A DNA stretch of 64,000 bases from Flavihumibacter soli (GTDB lineage: Bacteria > Bacteroidota > Bacteroidia > Sphingobacteriales > Sphingobacteriaceae), in assembly GCF_010692725.1 (NCBI RefSeq), contig NZ_JAAFZB010000095.1, forward strand, positions 620,001 to 684,000, read 5' to 3'. Under the pieces are notes generated by a model. It made no database searches, was not told the origin of the DNA, and saw nothing but the letters and a program-made list of their open reading frames with translations. The position numbers and the translations under genes are program-made. How positions within the stretch are numbered: the first letter of the stretch is position 1; every line of letters begins with the position of its first letter. Shown piece after piece: positions 10,508-18,966 of this stretch.

Positions 10508-10541
10508 AGAGGATGGTTGAAAGACCATCCTCTTTTTTTTT
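10508..10541 (+). terminator. Rho-independent terminator after second SusCD operon
   Basis: A 10-bp perfect stem AGAGGATGGT/ACCATCCTCT (10508-10533) with a 6-nt loop, followed by an uninterrupted run of Ts to 10541. Confidence 0.95.
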
Positions 10542-10572
10542 AGGCCGGCCTGATTACTAACCGATATTCTTT

Positions 10573-10580
10573 TATCTTTA
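10573..10580 (+). promoter_or_regulatory. Candidate -7 box for MORN gene
   Basis: TATCTTTA matches the Bacteroidota -7 element TAnnTTTG at seven of eight positions, 21 nt before the ATG. No clear -33 TTTG is present at the right spacing, so only the -7 half is supported. Confidence 0.4.
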
Positions 10581-10601
10581 ATTAAATAAATCAAGCGAAC
10601 T

Positions 10602-11303
10602 ATGAAATTATTTTTAAGCAGTTTTTTATTTACGGCCCTGCTGAGTTCCGCATCTTATGCCCAGGAGTCATGTAAAGTGTTAATGCCTGCAATTTCGGGC
10701 GGTTATGAAGGTGAGTGCAAGAAAGGAAAAGCCGATGGTGCTGGGAAAGCCCAGGGGACTGATACATACACAGGCGAGTTCAGGAGTGGACTACCAAATG
10801 GAAAGGGAGTTTACCAGTGGGCAAATGGTGATGTTTATGATGGGATTTGGAGCAACGGCAAACGTGAAGGTACCGGCGATATGACATTCAAAAAGGCTGG
10901 TCGTCCGGATAGTGTTGTTACCGGGTTCTGGAAGAAGGATGCTTATGTTGGGAAATTTGAGAAGCCGTACAAGGTTCTTAGCCGTAGCCTGCAGGTAGCC
11001 AAGGCCGATGTGAAATTCACACCCTCCCCGGCAAAGGAGATCATTATTCTTGTAAGCAATACTACCGGCAATATGCCAGGTCTGCATTCGGTTGGGACGA
11101 AGGCAGTTTTGAGTGATGTTTCGATTGCAAAAGGGTCCTATACCAGACTGATTAATCTCTATGAAAGAAACAAGGTGCTGGCTTATAAACTGGAGCAAGT
11201 TAATTTTCCTTTCAGAGCCAAATTCAGGGTAGGCAACCAGGACATTGATGTGGAGTTTATGGAAGCCGGGGAATTCGTTTTAGATATAAACCTGAATAAT
11301 TAA
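10602..11303 (+). CDS. Secreted MORN-repeat protein
   Basis: 233 aa. Signal peptide MKLFLSSFLFTALLSSASYA/Q. Residues about 35-115 hold three or four MORN repeats (GGYEGECKKGKADG, DTYTGEFRSGLPNGKGVYQW, GDVYDGIWSNGKREGTGDM, VVTGFWKKDAYVGKF). MORN repeats form beta-hairpin ribbons that bind lipids or proteins; in Bacteroidota secreted versions are common and uncharacterised. The C-terminal half (about 120-233) has no motif I recognise. It stands alone between two SusCD operons, with its own candidate promoter and terminator, so it is probably an independent transcription unit. Confidence 0.85.
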   Translation: MKLFLSSFLFTALLSSASYAQESCKVLMPAISGGYEGECKKGKADGAGKAQGTDTYTGEFRSGLPNGKGVYQWANGDVYDGIWSNGKREGTGDMTFKKAGRPDSVVTGFWKKDAYVGKFEKPYKVLSRSLQVAKADVKFTPSPAKEIIILVSNTTGNMPGLHSVGTKAVLSDVSIAKGSYTRLINLYERNKVLAYKLEQVNFPFRAKFRVGNQDIDVEFMEAGEFVLDINLNN

Positions 11304-11347
11304 TACCAGTTATTACGAGGTTAAATCCTGATTAAATGCTGTAAAAA

Positions 11348-11377
11348 AGCCTTTCCGGAATCGGAGAGGCTTTTTTT
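11348..11377 (+). terminator. Rho-independent terminator after MORN gene
   Basis: Stem AGCCTTTCCG/CGGAGAGGCT with one mismatch and a GAAT loop (11348-11371), then seven Ts. Confidence 0.85.
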
Positions 11378-11415
11378 GTATAGTAACACGATAATTACAT
11401 GCTTTTTGTAAAAAT

Positions 11416-11446
11416 TTTGTTTCATCAGAATTATTAAACATCTTTA
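11416..11446 (+). promoter_or_regulatory. Candidate promoter of third SusCD operon
   Basis: TTTG at 11416-11419, a 19-nt spacer, then CATCTTTA at 11439-11446. This fits the Bacteroidota TTTG-N19-21-TAnnTTTG pattern with two mismatches in the -7 element. It lies 30 nt upstream of the SusC ATG. Confidence 0.5.
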
Positions 11447-11476
11447 GAAACTTAACTAAACTTAAATCAATAAAGA

Positions 11477-14400
11477 ATGAAGAAAATTTTACAAAGTTGT
11501 CTGTTATTCTTGTTCATACTGTCTGCTCAGGCGTATGGTCAAGACCGGAAGGTTTCCGGAACAGTCACGGCGCGTGAGGACGGATTACCTCTGCCCGGTG
11601 TAAGTGTTGTGATCAGAGGTACCCAGACAGGTACACAAACAGACAGGGATGGAAAGTATACCTTGAGTGTACCTTCAGGAAGCAATCAGCTGGAATTTCG
11701 GTTTATTGGCTATGCCAACCAGACAGTAACAATTGGAAGTAACGGTGTTGCGAATGCGATAATGACCATTAGCGCAAAGGAGCTCGGTGAAGTAGTTGTT
11801 ACCGGTTACGGTTCCCAATCTAAAAAAGAATTTACCGGTTCGGCTTCGGCAGTATCAGGTGGTAAAATTGCTGATAAGCCGGTACAAAGTTTTGGACAAG
11901 CCTTGACAGGTCAGGCAGCTGGTGTGAATATCGTACAGCCGAATGGCTTACTGAATAACCCGCCCGTTATCCGTGTAAGGGGTATCAGCTCTATCTCATT
12001 GAGTACGTTTCCCCTGGTTGTCGTTGATGGTATTCCTATTTCTACGGGAGATGTTTCTGCCAACTCTTCGACAAATAACCCGCTGGGAGATATTAATCCT
12101 TCGGATATCGAGAGCATTGACATCTTAAAGGATGCCGCGTCAACCGCTATCTACGGATCTCGTGCAGCAGCCGGCGTTCTGGTGATCACGACCAAAAAAG
12201 GTAAGGCTGGCCAGGCGAAACTAACCTATGAAGGCTGGGGCGGTTTAACTAATGCGGTACGCTTACCGGACGTTCTTGATGCTGAACAGTATGTTGCTCA
12301 TAAGAATATGGCTGTAGCAAATGCTTTGGCAATTAACCCCAATGCAGTAGGCGCAACTCAGCGTGATGCCAATGGGGTAAGTTTCTTTGCAAACAAAAAC
12401 CCTGACGGTTCACTGGTGAATACCAATTGGTTTGATGAGGTTTATCAACAAGCGTTCTCACAAAACCACAACGTATCGATCTCAGGTGCAAATGATAAGA
12501 CATCTTATTATGTTTCAGGCGGCTTATCAGACCAGGAAGGTTTCTTAAAAGCGAATACATTTTCCAGGAAATCGGGTCGTGTTAATCTAAACCATACAGC
12601 GACCAATTGGTTAAAGCTTGGTTTAAACATGAACTATAATAATAGCTTAAACCAGTCACCAAACAGTGGATCTGCACCTGGTGGTGCTTTTGGTTCAGCA
12701 GGTATTGGCCGTATCGCGATGGCCTTATCGCCTAACCTACAGCCCCGCAATCCAGACGGATCATACAGCATAGCCGGGGTAACCAATACTGTTGGAAACG
12801 GAAATAATTTATTTCCAACTCAATGGGCTAACCCGGTAACTCTTATCGAAAGAGATAAAAACTCTTCTGAGACAAACCGTCTTCTTGCAAATCTGAGTGC
12901 CGATGTGAAGCTTTTAGAAGGACTTACCTTCAGGACTGCTTACTCATGGGACCGCTCAAATACAGAGAATATACAGTTCTGGAACCCGCTTCAGGGAGAT
13001 GGCTGGACTTATAACGGCTACGCTTATAACAACGCGGCAAAAAGAGATAACTGGAACTGGATCAATACTTTACAGTTCACTAAGTCTTTTGGCGGCGATC
13101 ATAACGTTACCCTTGTCGTTGGTAATGATGTTCAGAACACCAGGACTGAGAATTGGGGTGCAATTCGTCAGGGTTTATCTGATCCATTCTATAATAGTTT
13201 CCAGGGAAATTTCGGAACAAATGTTGCCGGTGGGAACAGTTTGAACGAGAATTCATATGAAGCATATCTTGCTACAATGAACTATAACTATGCCGGTAAA
13301 TATTTCGTTAGTGCTAACTTCCGGAGAGACGGTAATGCCGGCCTTGCTGAAGAAAATCGCTGGGGTAATTTTGGCGGTGGATCAATCGGATGGACAGTCT
13401 CTGAGGAAGACTTCTTCAAGAACTCTGCCCTGGGAGACAAGATCTCTAATTTAAGATTCAGAGCCAGCTATGGTAAAGTAGGTAACGGTAACGTAGGCTC
13501 ATACAACGCTTACACTACTTATGGTGGGGGATTATATGGATCGGCTCCGATCTGGGCCTTCAACCAGACTGGTAACAAGGAATTGAAATGGGAGACAAGT
13601 AAACAAACGAATATTGGCCTGGATTTCGGTATCCTGAATGACAGGATTAGCTTTGTTGTGGATTACTATAATAAAGATATCGATAACCTGATCCTTGCAG
13701 TTCCGCAGGCGCCATCTAAAGGTATACCAGGCAACTCTATCCTTGCTAACGTTGGATCTATGTATAATAAAGGTCTGGAGCTAGGTGTGACTGGTCGCCC
13801 GTTCACCGGGAAATTCGCCTGGACGTCTAACCTGATCTTTGCGACCAACAAGAACGAAGTAACAGCGCTTGTTGATGACAATACGCCGCTTATTGGTAGT
13901 ACAGGAGGTTTAGAGAATACAAGTATCACCAAAGTGGGTTATCCTGTCGGAAGTTTATTCGCAGTTAAGACCGCTGGTGTAAATCCTGCGAATGGCCGTC
14001 GTATATATATCAACAAGGCCGGAGAACAGGTTCAATATCAACATTTCGGTGGCGTTAATGCATGGACTTATCTTGATGGCAGACCTGCAACAAGTGTTGC
14101 CGGAGACGCCCAGGTTTTGGGAGGCACGAATCCAACCTGGTACGGCGGTTTCAATAACCACTTCAGCTTTGGAAATTTCGATGCAGATATGAACTTCACT
14201 TATTCAGGGGGTAACTACATCTACAACGGAACCAGGGCAGGTTTACTTGATCAACGCGTTTGGAATAATTCTACTGAAGTCCTGAACTCATGGAAGGCAG
14301 CGGGTGATCAGACTAACATCCCACGGGCCGTTTTCGGAGATAACGTTTCTAACGGTTCTTCATTCCCGATTGATGCCAACGTTGAAAAAGGTGATTTCCT

Positions 14401-14635
14401 GCGTTTGCAGACTGCTACTTTGGGCTATCGTCTGCCTGCAAGTGTGTTCAGCCGTTCAGGAATCAGCTCGGTAAGGTTATACGGACAGGTTAATAATGCC
14501 TTTTTGATTACCGGTTATACTGGTTCTGATCCGGAGATATCTTCTAACGGAAACTCAAACCTGGCATCGGGAGTTGAGCGTAACTCCATTCCTCAGGGAA
14601 GGACTATTACTTTTGGACTTAGTGTTGGGTTTTAA
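11477..14635 (+). CDS. SusC/RagA-type TonB-linked outer membrane transporter
   Basis: 1052 aa. Signal peptide MKKILQSCLLFLFILSAQAYG/Q; carboxypeptidase-regulatory-like domain at about 23-105 (VSGTVTAREDGLPLPGVSVV, FRFIGYANQ); linker ELGEVVVTGYGS; plug with IRVRGISSISLSTFPLVVVDG and IESIDILKDAASTAIYGSR-type signatures; barrel to the terminal Phe (GLSVGF). The N-terminal 45 residues are closely similar to the SusC at 5842, so the two are probably paralogues. The SusD partner starts 11 nt after the stop. STN domain and neighbouring sigma/anti-sigma genes are absent. Confidence 0.96.
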   Translation: MKKILQSCLLFLFILSAQAYGQDRKVSGTVTAREDGLPLPGVSVVIRGTQTGTQTDRDGKYTLSVPSGSNQLEFRFIGYANQTVTIGSNGVANAIMTISAKELGEVVVTGYGSQSKKEFTGSASAVSGGKIADKPVQSFGQALTGQAAGVNIVQPNGLLNNPPVIRVRGISSISLSTFPLVVVDGIPISTGDVSANSSTNNPLGDINPSDIESIDILKDAASTAIYGSRAAAGVLVITTKKGKAGQAKLTYEGWGGLTNAVRLPDVLDAEQYVAHKNMAVANALAINPNAVGATQRDANGVSFFANKNPDGSLVNTNWFDEVYQQAFSQNHNVSISGANDKTSYYVSGGLSDQEGFLKANTFSRKSGRVNLNHTATNWLKLGLNMNYNNSLNQSPNSGSAPGGAFGSAGIGRIAMALSPNLQPRNPDGSYSIAGVTNTVGNGNNLFPTQWANPVTLIERDKNSSETNRLLANLSADVKLLEGLTFRTAYSWDRSNTENIQFWNPLQGDGWTYNGYAYNNAAKRDNWNWINTLQFTKSFGGDHNVTLVVGNDVQNTRTENWGAIRQGLSDPFYNSFQGNFGTNVAGGNSLNENSYEAYLATMNYNYAGKYFVSANFRRDGNAGLAEENRWGNFGGGSIGWTVSEEDFFKNSALGDKISNLRFRASYGKVGNGNVGSYNAYTTYGGGLYGSAPIWAFNQTGNKELKWETSKQTNIGLDFGILNDRISFVVDYYNKDIDNLILAVPQAPSKGIPGNSILANVGSMYNKGLELGVTGRPFTGKFAWTSNLIFATNKNEVTALVDDNTPLIGSTGGLENTSITKVGYPVGSLFAVKTAGVNPANGRRIYINKAGEQVQYQHFGGVNAWTYLDGRPATSVAGDAQVLGGTNPTWYGGFNNHFSFGNFDADMNFTYSGGNYIYNGTRAGLLDQRVWNNSTEVLNSWKAAGDQTNIPRAVFGDNVSNGSSFPIDANVEKGDFLRLQTATLGYRLPASVFSRSGISSVRLYGQVNNAFLITGYTGSDPEISSNGNSNLASGVERNSIPQGRTITFGLSVGF

Positions 14636-14646
14636 TAACGAGAAAA

Positions 14647-16107
14647 ATGAATTTTAGAAATATAAAAAATGCAAGGATCAATTTGATAAAAATTGCCTTG
14701 ATCACGATACCCCTTGTTGCTTCGGTTTCTTCCTGCAAAAAGGATTTCCTGGAAGCAGTACCTGAGCTTTCATTGTCTGATGCTAATGCTTTTGATACTC
14801 CGGAACGTATTGCTGCACAGGTCAACGGCCTGTATTTCACTGCCAAAGCGGGTTCTTTCCTGGGTGGACGGTACCAGGTCTACAATGACATCCGGGCGGA
14901 AGAGTTTATCAACCGGACCAGTAATAACGTTACAGGATATAATGTTTTCCAGGGCACACAAAACGCTTCGGATACCTATATCGGTAATATGTGGATCCAG
15001 GGATATTTAACAATCAACCGGATCAATTTGTTCCTGGAAGGTCTTGAAGCGAATTCAAGTAAGATAAGCCCAGCTTTATATGCGAACTATAAAGGTGAAG
15101 CTAAGTTTTTACGCGGACTATGCTACTTTTCTCTGGTGCAGATATTTGCAAAACCATATTCACTGGATGCAGGAGCCTCCAAAGGCTTACCATTAAGATT
15201 GACACCGGAGACCGGTACAGCAAACAATGGAATGCCCAGAAGCACGGTTGCTCAGGTATATACCCAGATCCTTAAGGACCTGAATGAATCAGAGACCGAA
15301 CTGCCTGAAACTTATGCTACTCCGCTTTTGAGAACCACCCGTGCTCATAAAAACACGGCAATTGCCTTAAAAACCCGTGTTCTGCTGGCGAAAGGTGACT
15401 ATGCAGGGGTTATTACTGAGGGTAACAAGTTGGTGTCAGCAGCTGCGCCGTTTACTACTCCTGTGGCAACCAATGCACAGCACGCGCTTCAGGCAAATGT
15501 TGTCAATGTGTTCAGGGCTCCATATACCACTTCTGAATCAATTCTCTCCTTCCCTATGGCCGATACGAATGCTCCTGGTACCCAAAACCAGATTGGCTCC
15601 TATTTCAACTTCGGAAATGTTGAGTTTTACATGAATCGTGCTGCGCCCGGTATTTTAGCCAACGCGCAGTTTAGCGCGACCGATGTGCGCCGTACAGGTT
15701 TAACAGGACCATATCAGACAAACATGACGGTCTCAACCAAGTTTAGTGGTGTATCACCTTATATTGACTTTGTTCCGGTTATCAGGTATGCAGAAGTGCT
15801 TTTGAATCTTGCTGAAGCTGAAGCAGTGGCTGGCAGCCCGGTACGTGCAGCTGCATTACTGGGTGCAGTACATTCGCGTTCTGATGTTGCTGTAAACTTC
15901 GGCGCTTTGACTCCAGGTGCTCTTCTGACTGCCATTCTTACTGAAAGAAGGATAGAGTTATTAGCGGAAGGTTTCAGGGCAAATGATCTTTTACGCAGAG
16001 GAGATCCAATACCTGCTGTAGGAGCTGGTGGAAGTATCGCTTCCAGCGACCCACGCTATGTATTCCCGATTCCTTTAAGTGAAACGAATTCAAATCCGGA
16101 TTTGTAA
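14647..16107 (+). CDS. SusD/RagB-family lipoprotein
   Basis: 486 aa. A 29-residue leader ending in VASVSSC places the lipidated Cys at residue 30, followed by KKDFLEAVPELSLSDANAF, the classical SusD opening (unlike the two SusD-like_2 proteins upstream). Family signatures include GEAKFLRGLCYFSLVQIFAKPY, PRSTVAQVYTQILKDLNESE, FVPVIRYAEVLLNLAEAEA and the C-terminal ERRIELLAEGFRANDLLRRG. It binds the substrate presented to the SusC encoded 11 nt upstream. A strong terminator follows. Confidence 0.95.
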   Translation: MNFRNIKNARINLIKIALITIPLVASVSSCKKDFLEAVPELSLSDANAFDTPERIAAQVNGLYFTAKAGSFLGGRYQVYNDIRAEEFINRTSNNVTGYNVFQGTQNASDTYIGNMWIQGYLTINRINLFLEGLEANSSKISPALYANYKGEAKFLRGLCYFSLVQIFAKPYSLDAGASKGLPLRLTPETGTANNGMPRSTVAQVYTQILKDLNESETELPETYATPLLRTTRAHKNTAIALKTRVLLAKGDYAGVITEGNKLVSAAAPFTTPVATNAQHALQANVVNVFRAPYTTSESILSFPMADTNAPGTQNQIGSYFNFGNVEFYMNRAAPGILANAQFSATDVRRTGLTGPYQTNMTVSTKFSGVSPYIDFVPVIRYAEVLLNLAEAEAVAGSPVRAAALLGAVHSRSDVAVNFGALTPGALLTAILTERRIELLAEGFRANDLLRRGDPIPAVGAGGSIASSDPRYVFPIPLSETNSNPDL

Positions 16108-16123
16108 TTCATATTAAGCTTTA

Positions 16124-16157
16124 AAAGCCTGCCCCGAAAAGGGCAGGCTTTTTTTTT
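16124..16157 (+). terminator. Rho-independent terminator after third SusCD operon
   Basis: An 11-bp perfect stem AAAGCCTGCCC/GGGCAGGCTTT with a 6-nt loop (16124-16151), followed by a run of Ts. Confidence 0.95.
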
Positions 16158-16250
16158 GAGGATTTGGGTGTAACTTCTACTTAAAATTGTTTAAAGGTTG
16201 AACAGAGGACAGTCTGGATCCGGATGTTCAGACAACACCTCGTTCGGCAA

Positions 16251-17444
16251 CTATTTTTTAACGAGGGTAACTTCTACTCTCAGATTTCTTAACCCTTCTT
16301 CAGGATCCTTTGTCACGACTAAGGGCACTTTGCCTCCCACTCCAGTACAGGAAATACGTTTTTCGGCGACTGAATTTTTTGTTAGGAATTTTTTTACGGC
16401 TACTGCACGGTTAAAAGACAGCTGCTGAAGATACCGGGCTGATGCAAATACGTTTTGATTCGTATGGCCCGTTATTTTTACCGTCAAATCAGGTCTGTCT
16501 TTCATCAAAAGAAGCAACCTGTTGAGCTCGGGCATCGAAGAAGGAAGGATCTCGTCTTTATTCGGATAAAAGTGAATATTATTCAATACTAGTTTATTGC
16601 CTATAGCAGGAATGTTAAGAAGAAAATCTAATTCTGAATCATCCGTAACAAAGGTGTCTGCTGTGGTGAACAAGTACCCCGGATGCCATGCGGTAATATT
16701 AAGCGGGCGATTTACAGGAACCCTTACTTTATATCTGCCCGTTAAAGAGTCAGATACAGACTTTCCAATTAGCACGCCTGTGGAATCATCATCTACCATG
16801 ATCTCGGCGGATAGAAAAGCATTGCTCTGCCGGTCCTTAACCGTTCCCGCCAGGTATACGTACGTTTCCTGTATATCCGGGCCTACACTAACCTTTAAGT
16901 CGAAACCTTTGCCGCCATAGATATTGTCAAGGATTAATGCGAATTTCTCCCCTGCCTTAACTCTAAGTGGCAGGGAATAATTATTGCCCGGACCCGGTTT
17001 TGCAAAGTTGCTTTTGCCCTCACTGTTCATTCCGGTTTTGCTGTTTACGGTAATAGCATTCCGCGCATTGTTAGTTCTCAAAGGGCTTGCATAGTCTCCG
17101 GCGATGAGTTTATCAAGTTCAGGGGAATATTTAAACAGCATCCAGTCATAGTCGTCCTTTATCTGGTGCGGTTTCAGGTCAAAGGTGAGCAATCCGTTAA
17201 AGGGAACTTGTATAAGAAACCAGGCGGAGTTCCGTTCTTCGCGAAAAAGATATCCGCTTCGCTGCGGATTCTCTTTAAACTCCTTCTGGCTTCCATAGCC
17301 GCCGGGCGATCTGGCGAATGAGTAAGTTTGATTAATTCCAATAAGTGGTGCTCCCTTTAAGTCTCCCTTCAGCGGGATCATTTCCTGTGCCTTAACTGAA
17401 GGTAAAAGCAACAGGGAAAAACCGAGGAGGAACGCAGTACGCAT
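16251..17444 (-). CDS. OmpA-family outer membrane protein with carboxypeptidase-regulatory domain
   Basis: 397 aa from the ATG at 17444, chosen because it begins a proper signal peptide (MRTAFLLGFSLLLLPSVKA/Q); an upstream in-frame ATG at 17543 would only extend into the preceding gene. Order: an N-terminal beta-rich domain (about 20-185), a regulatory-like beta-sandwich (about 190-270, YLAGTVKDRQSNAFLSAEIM), then an OmpA C-terminal peptidoglycan-binding domain (about 280-397) with ITGHTNQ and the LSFNRAVAVKKFL helix. It should anchor the outer membrane to peptidoglycan. The stop of the upstream doxX-type gene is one base away, so they are co-transcribed with an LD-carboxypeptidase, a peptidoglycan-recycling enzyme. 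Confidence 0.88.
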   Translation of the reverse strand: MRTAFLLGFSLLLLPSVKAQEMIPLKGDLKGAPLIGINQTYSFARSPGGYGSQKEFKENPQRSGYLFREERNSAWFLIQVPFNGLLTFDLKPHQIKDDYDWMLFKYSPELDKLIAGDYASPLRTNNARNAITVNSKTGMNSEGKSNFAKPGPGNNYSLPLRVKAGEKFALILDNIYGGKGFDLKVSVGPDIQETYVYLAGTVKDRQSNAFLSAEIMVDDDSTGVLIGKSVSDSLTGRYKVRVPVNRPLNITAWHPGYLFTTADTFVTDDSELDFLLNIPAIGNKLVLNNIHFYPNKDEILPSSMPELNRLLLLMKDRPDLTVKITGHTNQNVFASARYLQQLSFNRAVAVKKFLTKNSVAEKRISCTGVGGKVPLVVTKDPEEGLRNLRVEVTLVKK

Positions 17445-17445
17445 A

Positions 17446-17853
17446 TCATTTTTTATCAACGCTGTATTTCCCTGGTCCGACAAAAGTGAGACCAAGAAAT
17501 ACAACAGCGGCCTCAATGGCGTGGGAAGCGACGTTAAGACCATCTCCTGTTTTAAGATGCATATTTGCAGCTACCATCATAGCAATACTTAGTAGAAGCG
17601 CAGCCGGCCGAAAGGCTAGTCCGAGAAGGATCAGGAAGCCACCAAAAGTTTCTGTCACACCGGCGAGTAAGCCCCAGCCAACCGGATAAAAGTCAATGCC
17701 AATATGCTTCATTGCACCTCCTACTGTTGTCCACATTGCCGGACCTCCTAATAGTTTTGGATAACCATGAAACATGAACATGATCCCCAGGCCAATCCGC
17801 ATAACAAGTAATCCGGTGTTCCTGTATTTACCAAGGTTAGAAAAAATAGCCAT
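17446..17853 (-). CDS. DoxX-family membrane protein
   Basis: 135 aa, four predicted transmembrane helices. The DoxX pattern is visible: LLVMRIGLGIMFMFHGYPKL in helix 1, GLLAGVTETFGGFLILLGL in helix 2-3, and LSIAMMVAANMHLKTGDG. DoxX proteins are small inner-membrane proteins linked in some bacteria to quinol oxidation or redox stress, but the function of this subgroup is not known. The start overlaps the stop of the LD-carboxypeptidase gene by one base and the stop lies one base before the OmpA-like gene. Confidence 0.88.
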   Translation of the reverse strand: MAIFSNLGKYRNTGLLVMRIGLGIMFMFHGYPKLLGGPAMWTTVGGAMKHIGIDFYPVGWGLLAGVTETFGGFLILLGLAFRPAALLLSIAMMVAANMHLKTGDGLNVASHAIEAAVVFLGLTFVGPGKYSVDKK

Positions 17854-18776
17854 TAATCTAAATAGGTTACGTGCACATTATGATAATCGGCTCTTAAATT
17901 TACTGTTTTTCCTAATATTAAAGCATGGTTATTCTCGATGTGACCGGCGGGGAAGTCGTAACAAACTGGAAAATCATAGTCTTTCAGATGTTCCTGAATA
18001 ATTTCGGCAGCAGTCTGGCCAAATGGAATATCATTATCCTTTAGTTCGGTGAATCCGCCGACAATAATACCGTTCAGCCCAGCTAACTTGCCCGCTCTTT
18101 TAAGACTCCACATCATTCGGTCAATGGAATAGAGGTATTCCCCGACATCTTCAATAAAAAGGATCTTGCCGGCGTAGTTCATTTCCGATACGGAGCCAGA
18201 CATCATTAAAAGCAAGGTCAGGTTGCCGCCGATCAGTATACCTGAAGCTTCACCTGCTTTGTTTTCGATGGTGCTCTCATAACGATAATCGAATGGTTCA
18301 TTGAACAGTGCCTTCCGGAGTGTTTCTAAAGATTCTTTTGTTCCATCGGGAATAGTTAATGGCATCTGACCGTGAATGCTCTGCACCTGGTGCTGCGCAA
18401 AAATATGGCTGTGAAGAACTGTAATATCACTGAACCCGATTATCCATTTGGGATTATTGGCGAATTCGCCGAATTCCAGGTTATCGATGATGCGAATTGT
18501 CCCGTATCCGCCACGGGCGGCAAATATGGCTTTAACCGAGTCATTGTTAAGAAAGCTTTGGAAGTCTTTGGTTCGCAAAGCATCGTCACCTGCAAACTGG
18601 TTATATGATGCCGATACTGTTTCTCCTAAGAGAACATTTAATCCCCAGGATTCAAGCAGACGGACAGCATCGGTTATCTCATGTGGTAGTTTCTTTGCGG
18701 GGCAGGTAATGGCAACTGTGTCGCCTTTTTTAAGATAAGGTGGAGTTTTCAATTTATTAATTTGCTGATTTGTCAA
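17853..18776 (-). CDS. LD-carboxypeptidase (peptidase S66)
   Basis: 307 aa, the usual S66 length. The Ser-Glu-His triad is recognisable: Ser116 in WIIGFSDIT, Glu209 in LFIEDVGEYLYSIDRM and His279 in FPAGHIENNHALILG. These cytoplasmic enzymes (LdcA family) cut the L-Lys/mDAP-D-Ala bond of murein tetrapeptides during peptidoglycan recycling. It is the first gene of a three-gene operon with DoxX and the OmpA-like protein. Its first ten codons are encoded by an AT-rich degenerate repeat with AGCAAATT phrases, so the N-terminus is low-complexity; conserved sequence starts at about residue 11 and no other start is available. Confidence 0.92.
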   Translation of the reverse strand: MTNQQINKLKTPPYLKKGDTVAITCPAKKLPHEITDAVRLLESWGLNVLLGETVSASYNQFAGDDALRTKDFQSFLNNDSVKAIFAARGGYGTIRIIDNLEFGEFANNPKWIIGFSDITVLHSHIFAQHQVQSIHGQMPLTIPDGTKESLETLRKALFNEPFDYRYESTIENKAGEASGILIGGNLTLLLMMSGSVSEMNYAGKILFIEDVGEYLYSIDRMMWSLKRAGKLAGLNGIIVGGFTELKDNDIPFGQTAAEIIQEHLKDYDFPVCYDFPAGHIENNHALILGKTVNLRADYHNVHVTYLD

Positions 18777-18912
18777 TTTGCTAATGGCTGGTAAAAGCGT
18801 TTACTAATAGAATGTTTTTAAGCCTGGTTACTACCGGTTGACCGGTTGGCTTATGATTGTGTAAACATTGTCTAATTAACGAATTGTCATATTAGCAAAT
18901 TACCACATTAGC
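18740..18912. repeat. Degenerate ATTTGCTAAT/ATTAGCAAAT repeat clusters between divergent genes
   Basis: AT-rich phrases such as TTTGCTGATTTGTCAATTTGCT (about 18757-18784) and ATTAGCAAATTACCACATTAG (about 18891-18911) are inverted relative to each other and flank the LD-carboxypeptidase/metG intergenic region. They overlap the first codons of the LD-carboxypeptidase gene. Confidence 0.5.
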
Positions 18913-18915
18913 CTT

Positions 18916-18923
18916 TATCTTTG
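18916..18923 (+). promoter_or_regulatory. metG -7 promoter element
   Basis: TATCTTTG is a perfect match to the Bacteroidota -7 consensus TAnnTTTG, 43 nt before the metG start. No good -33 TTTG is seen at 19-21 nt upstream. Confidence 0.6.
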
Positions 18924-18966
18924 CCAAATTATAAAAACAAGCTTAGAAACTATAATTTCCCCGATT

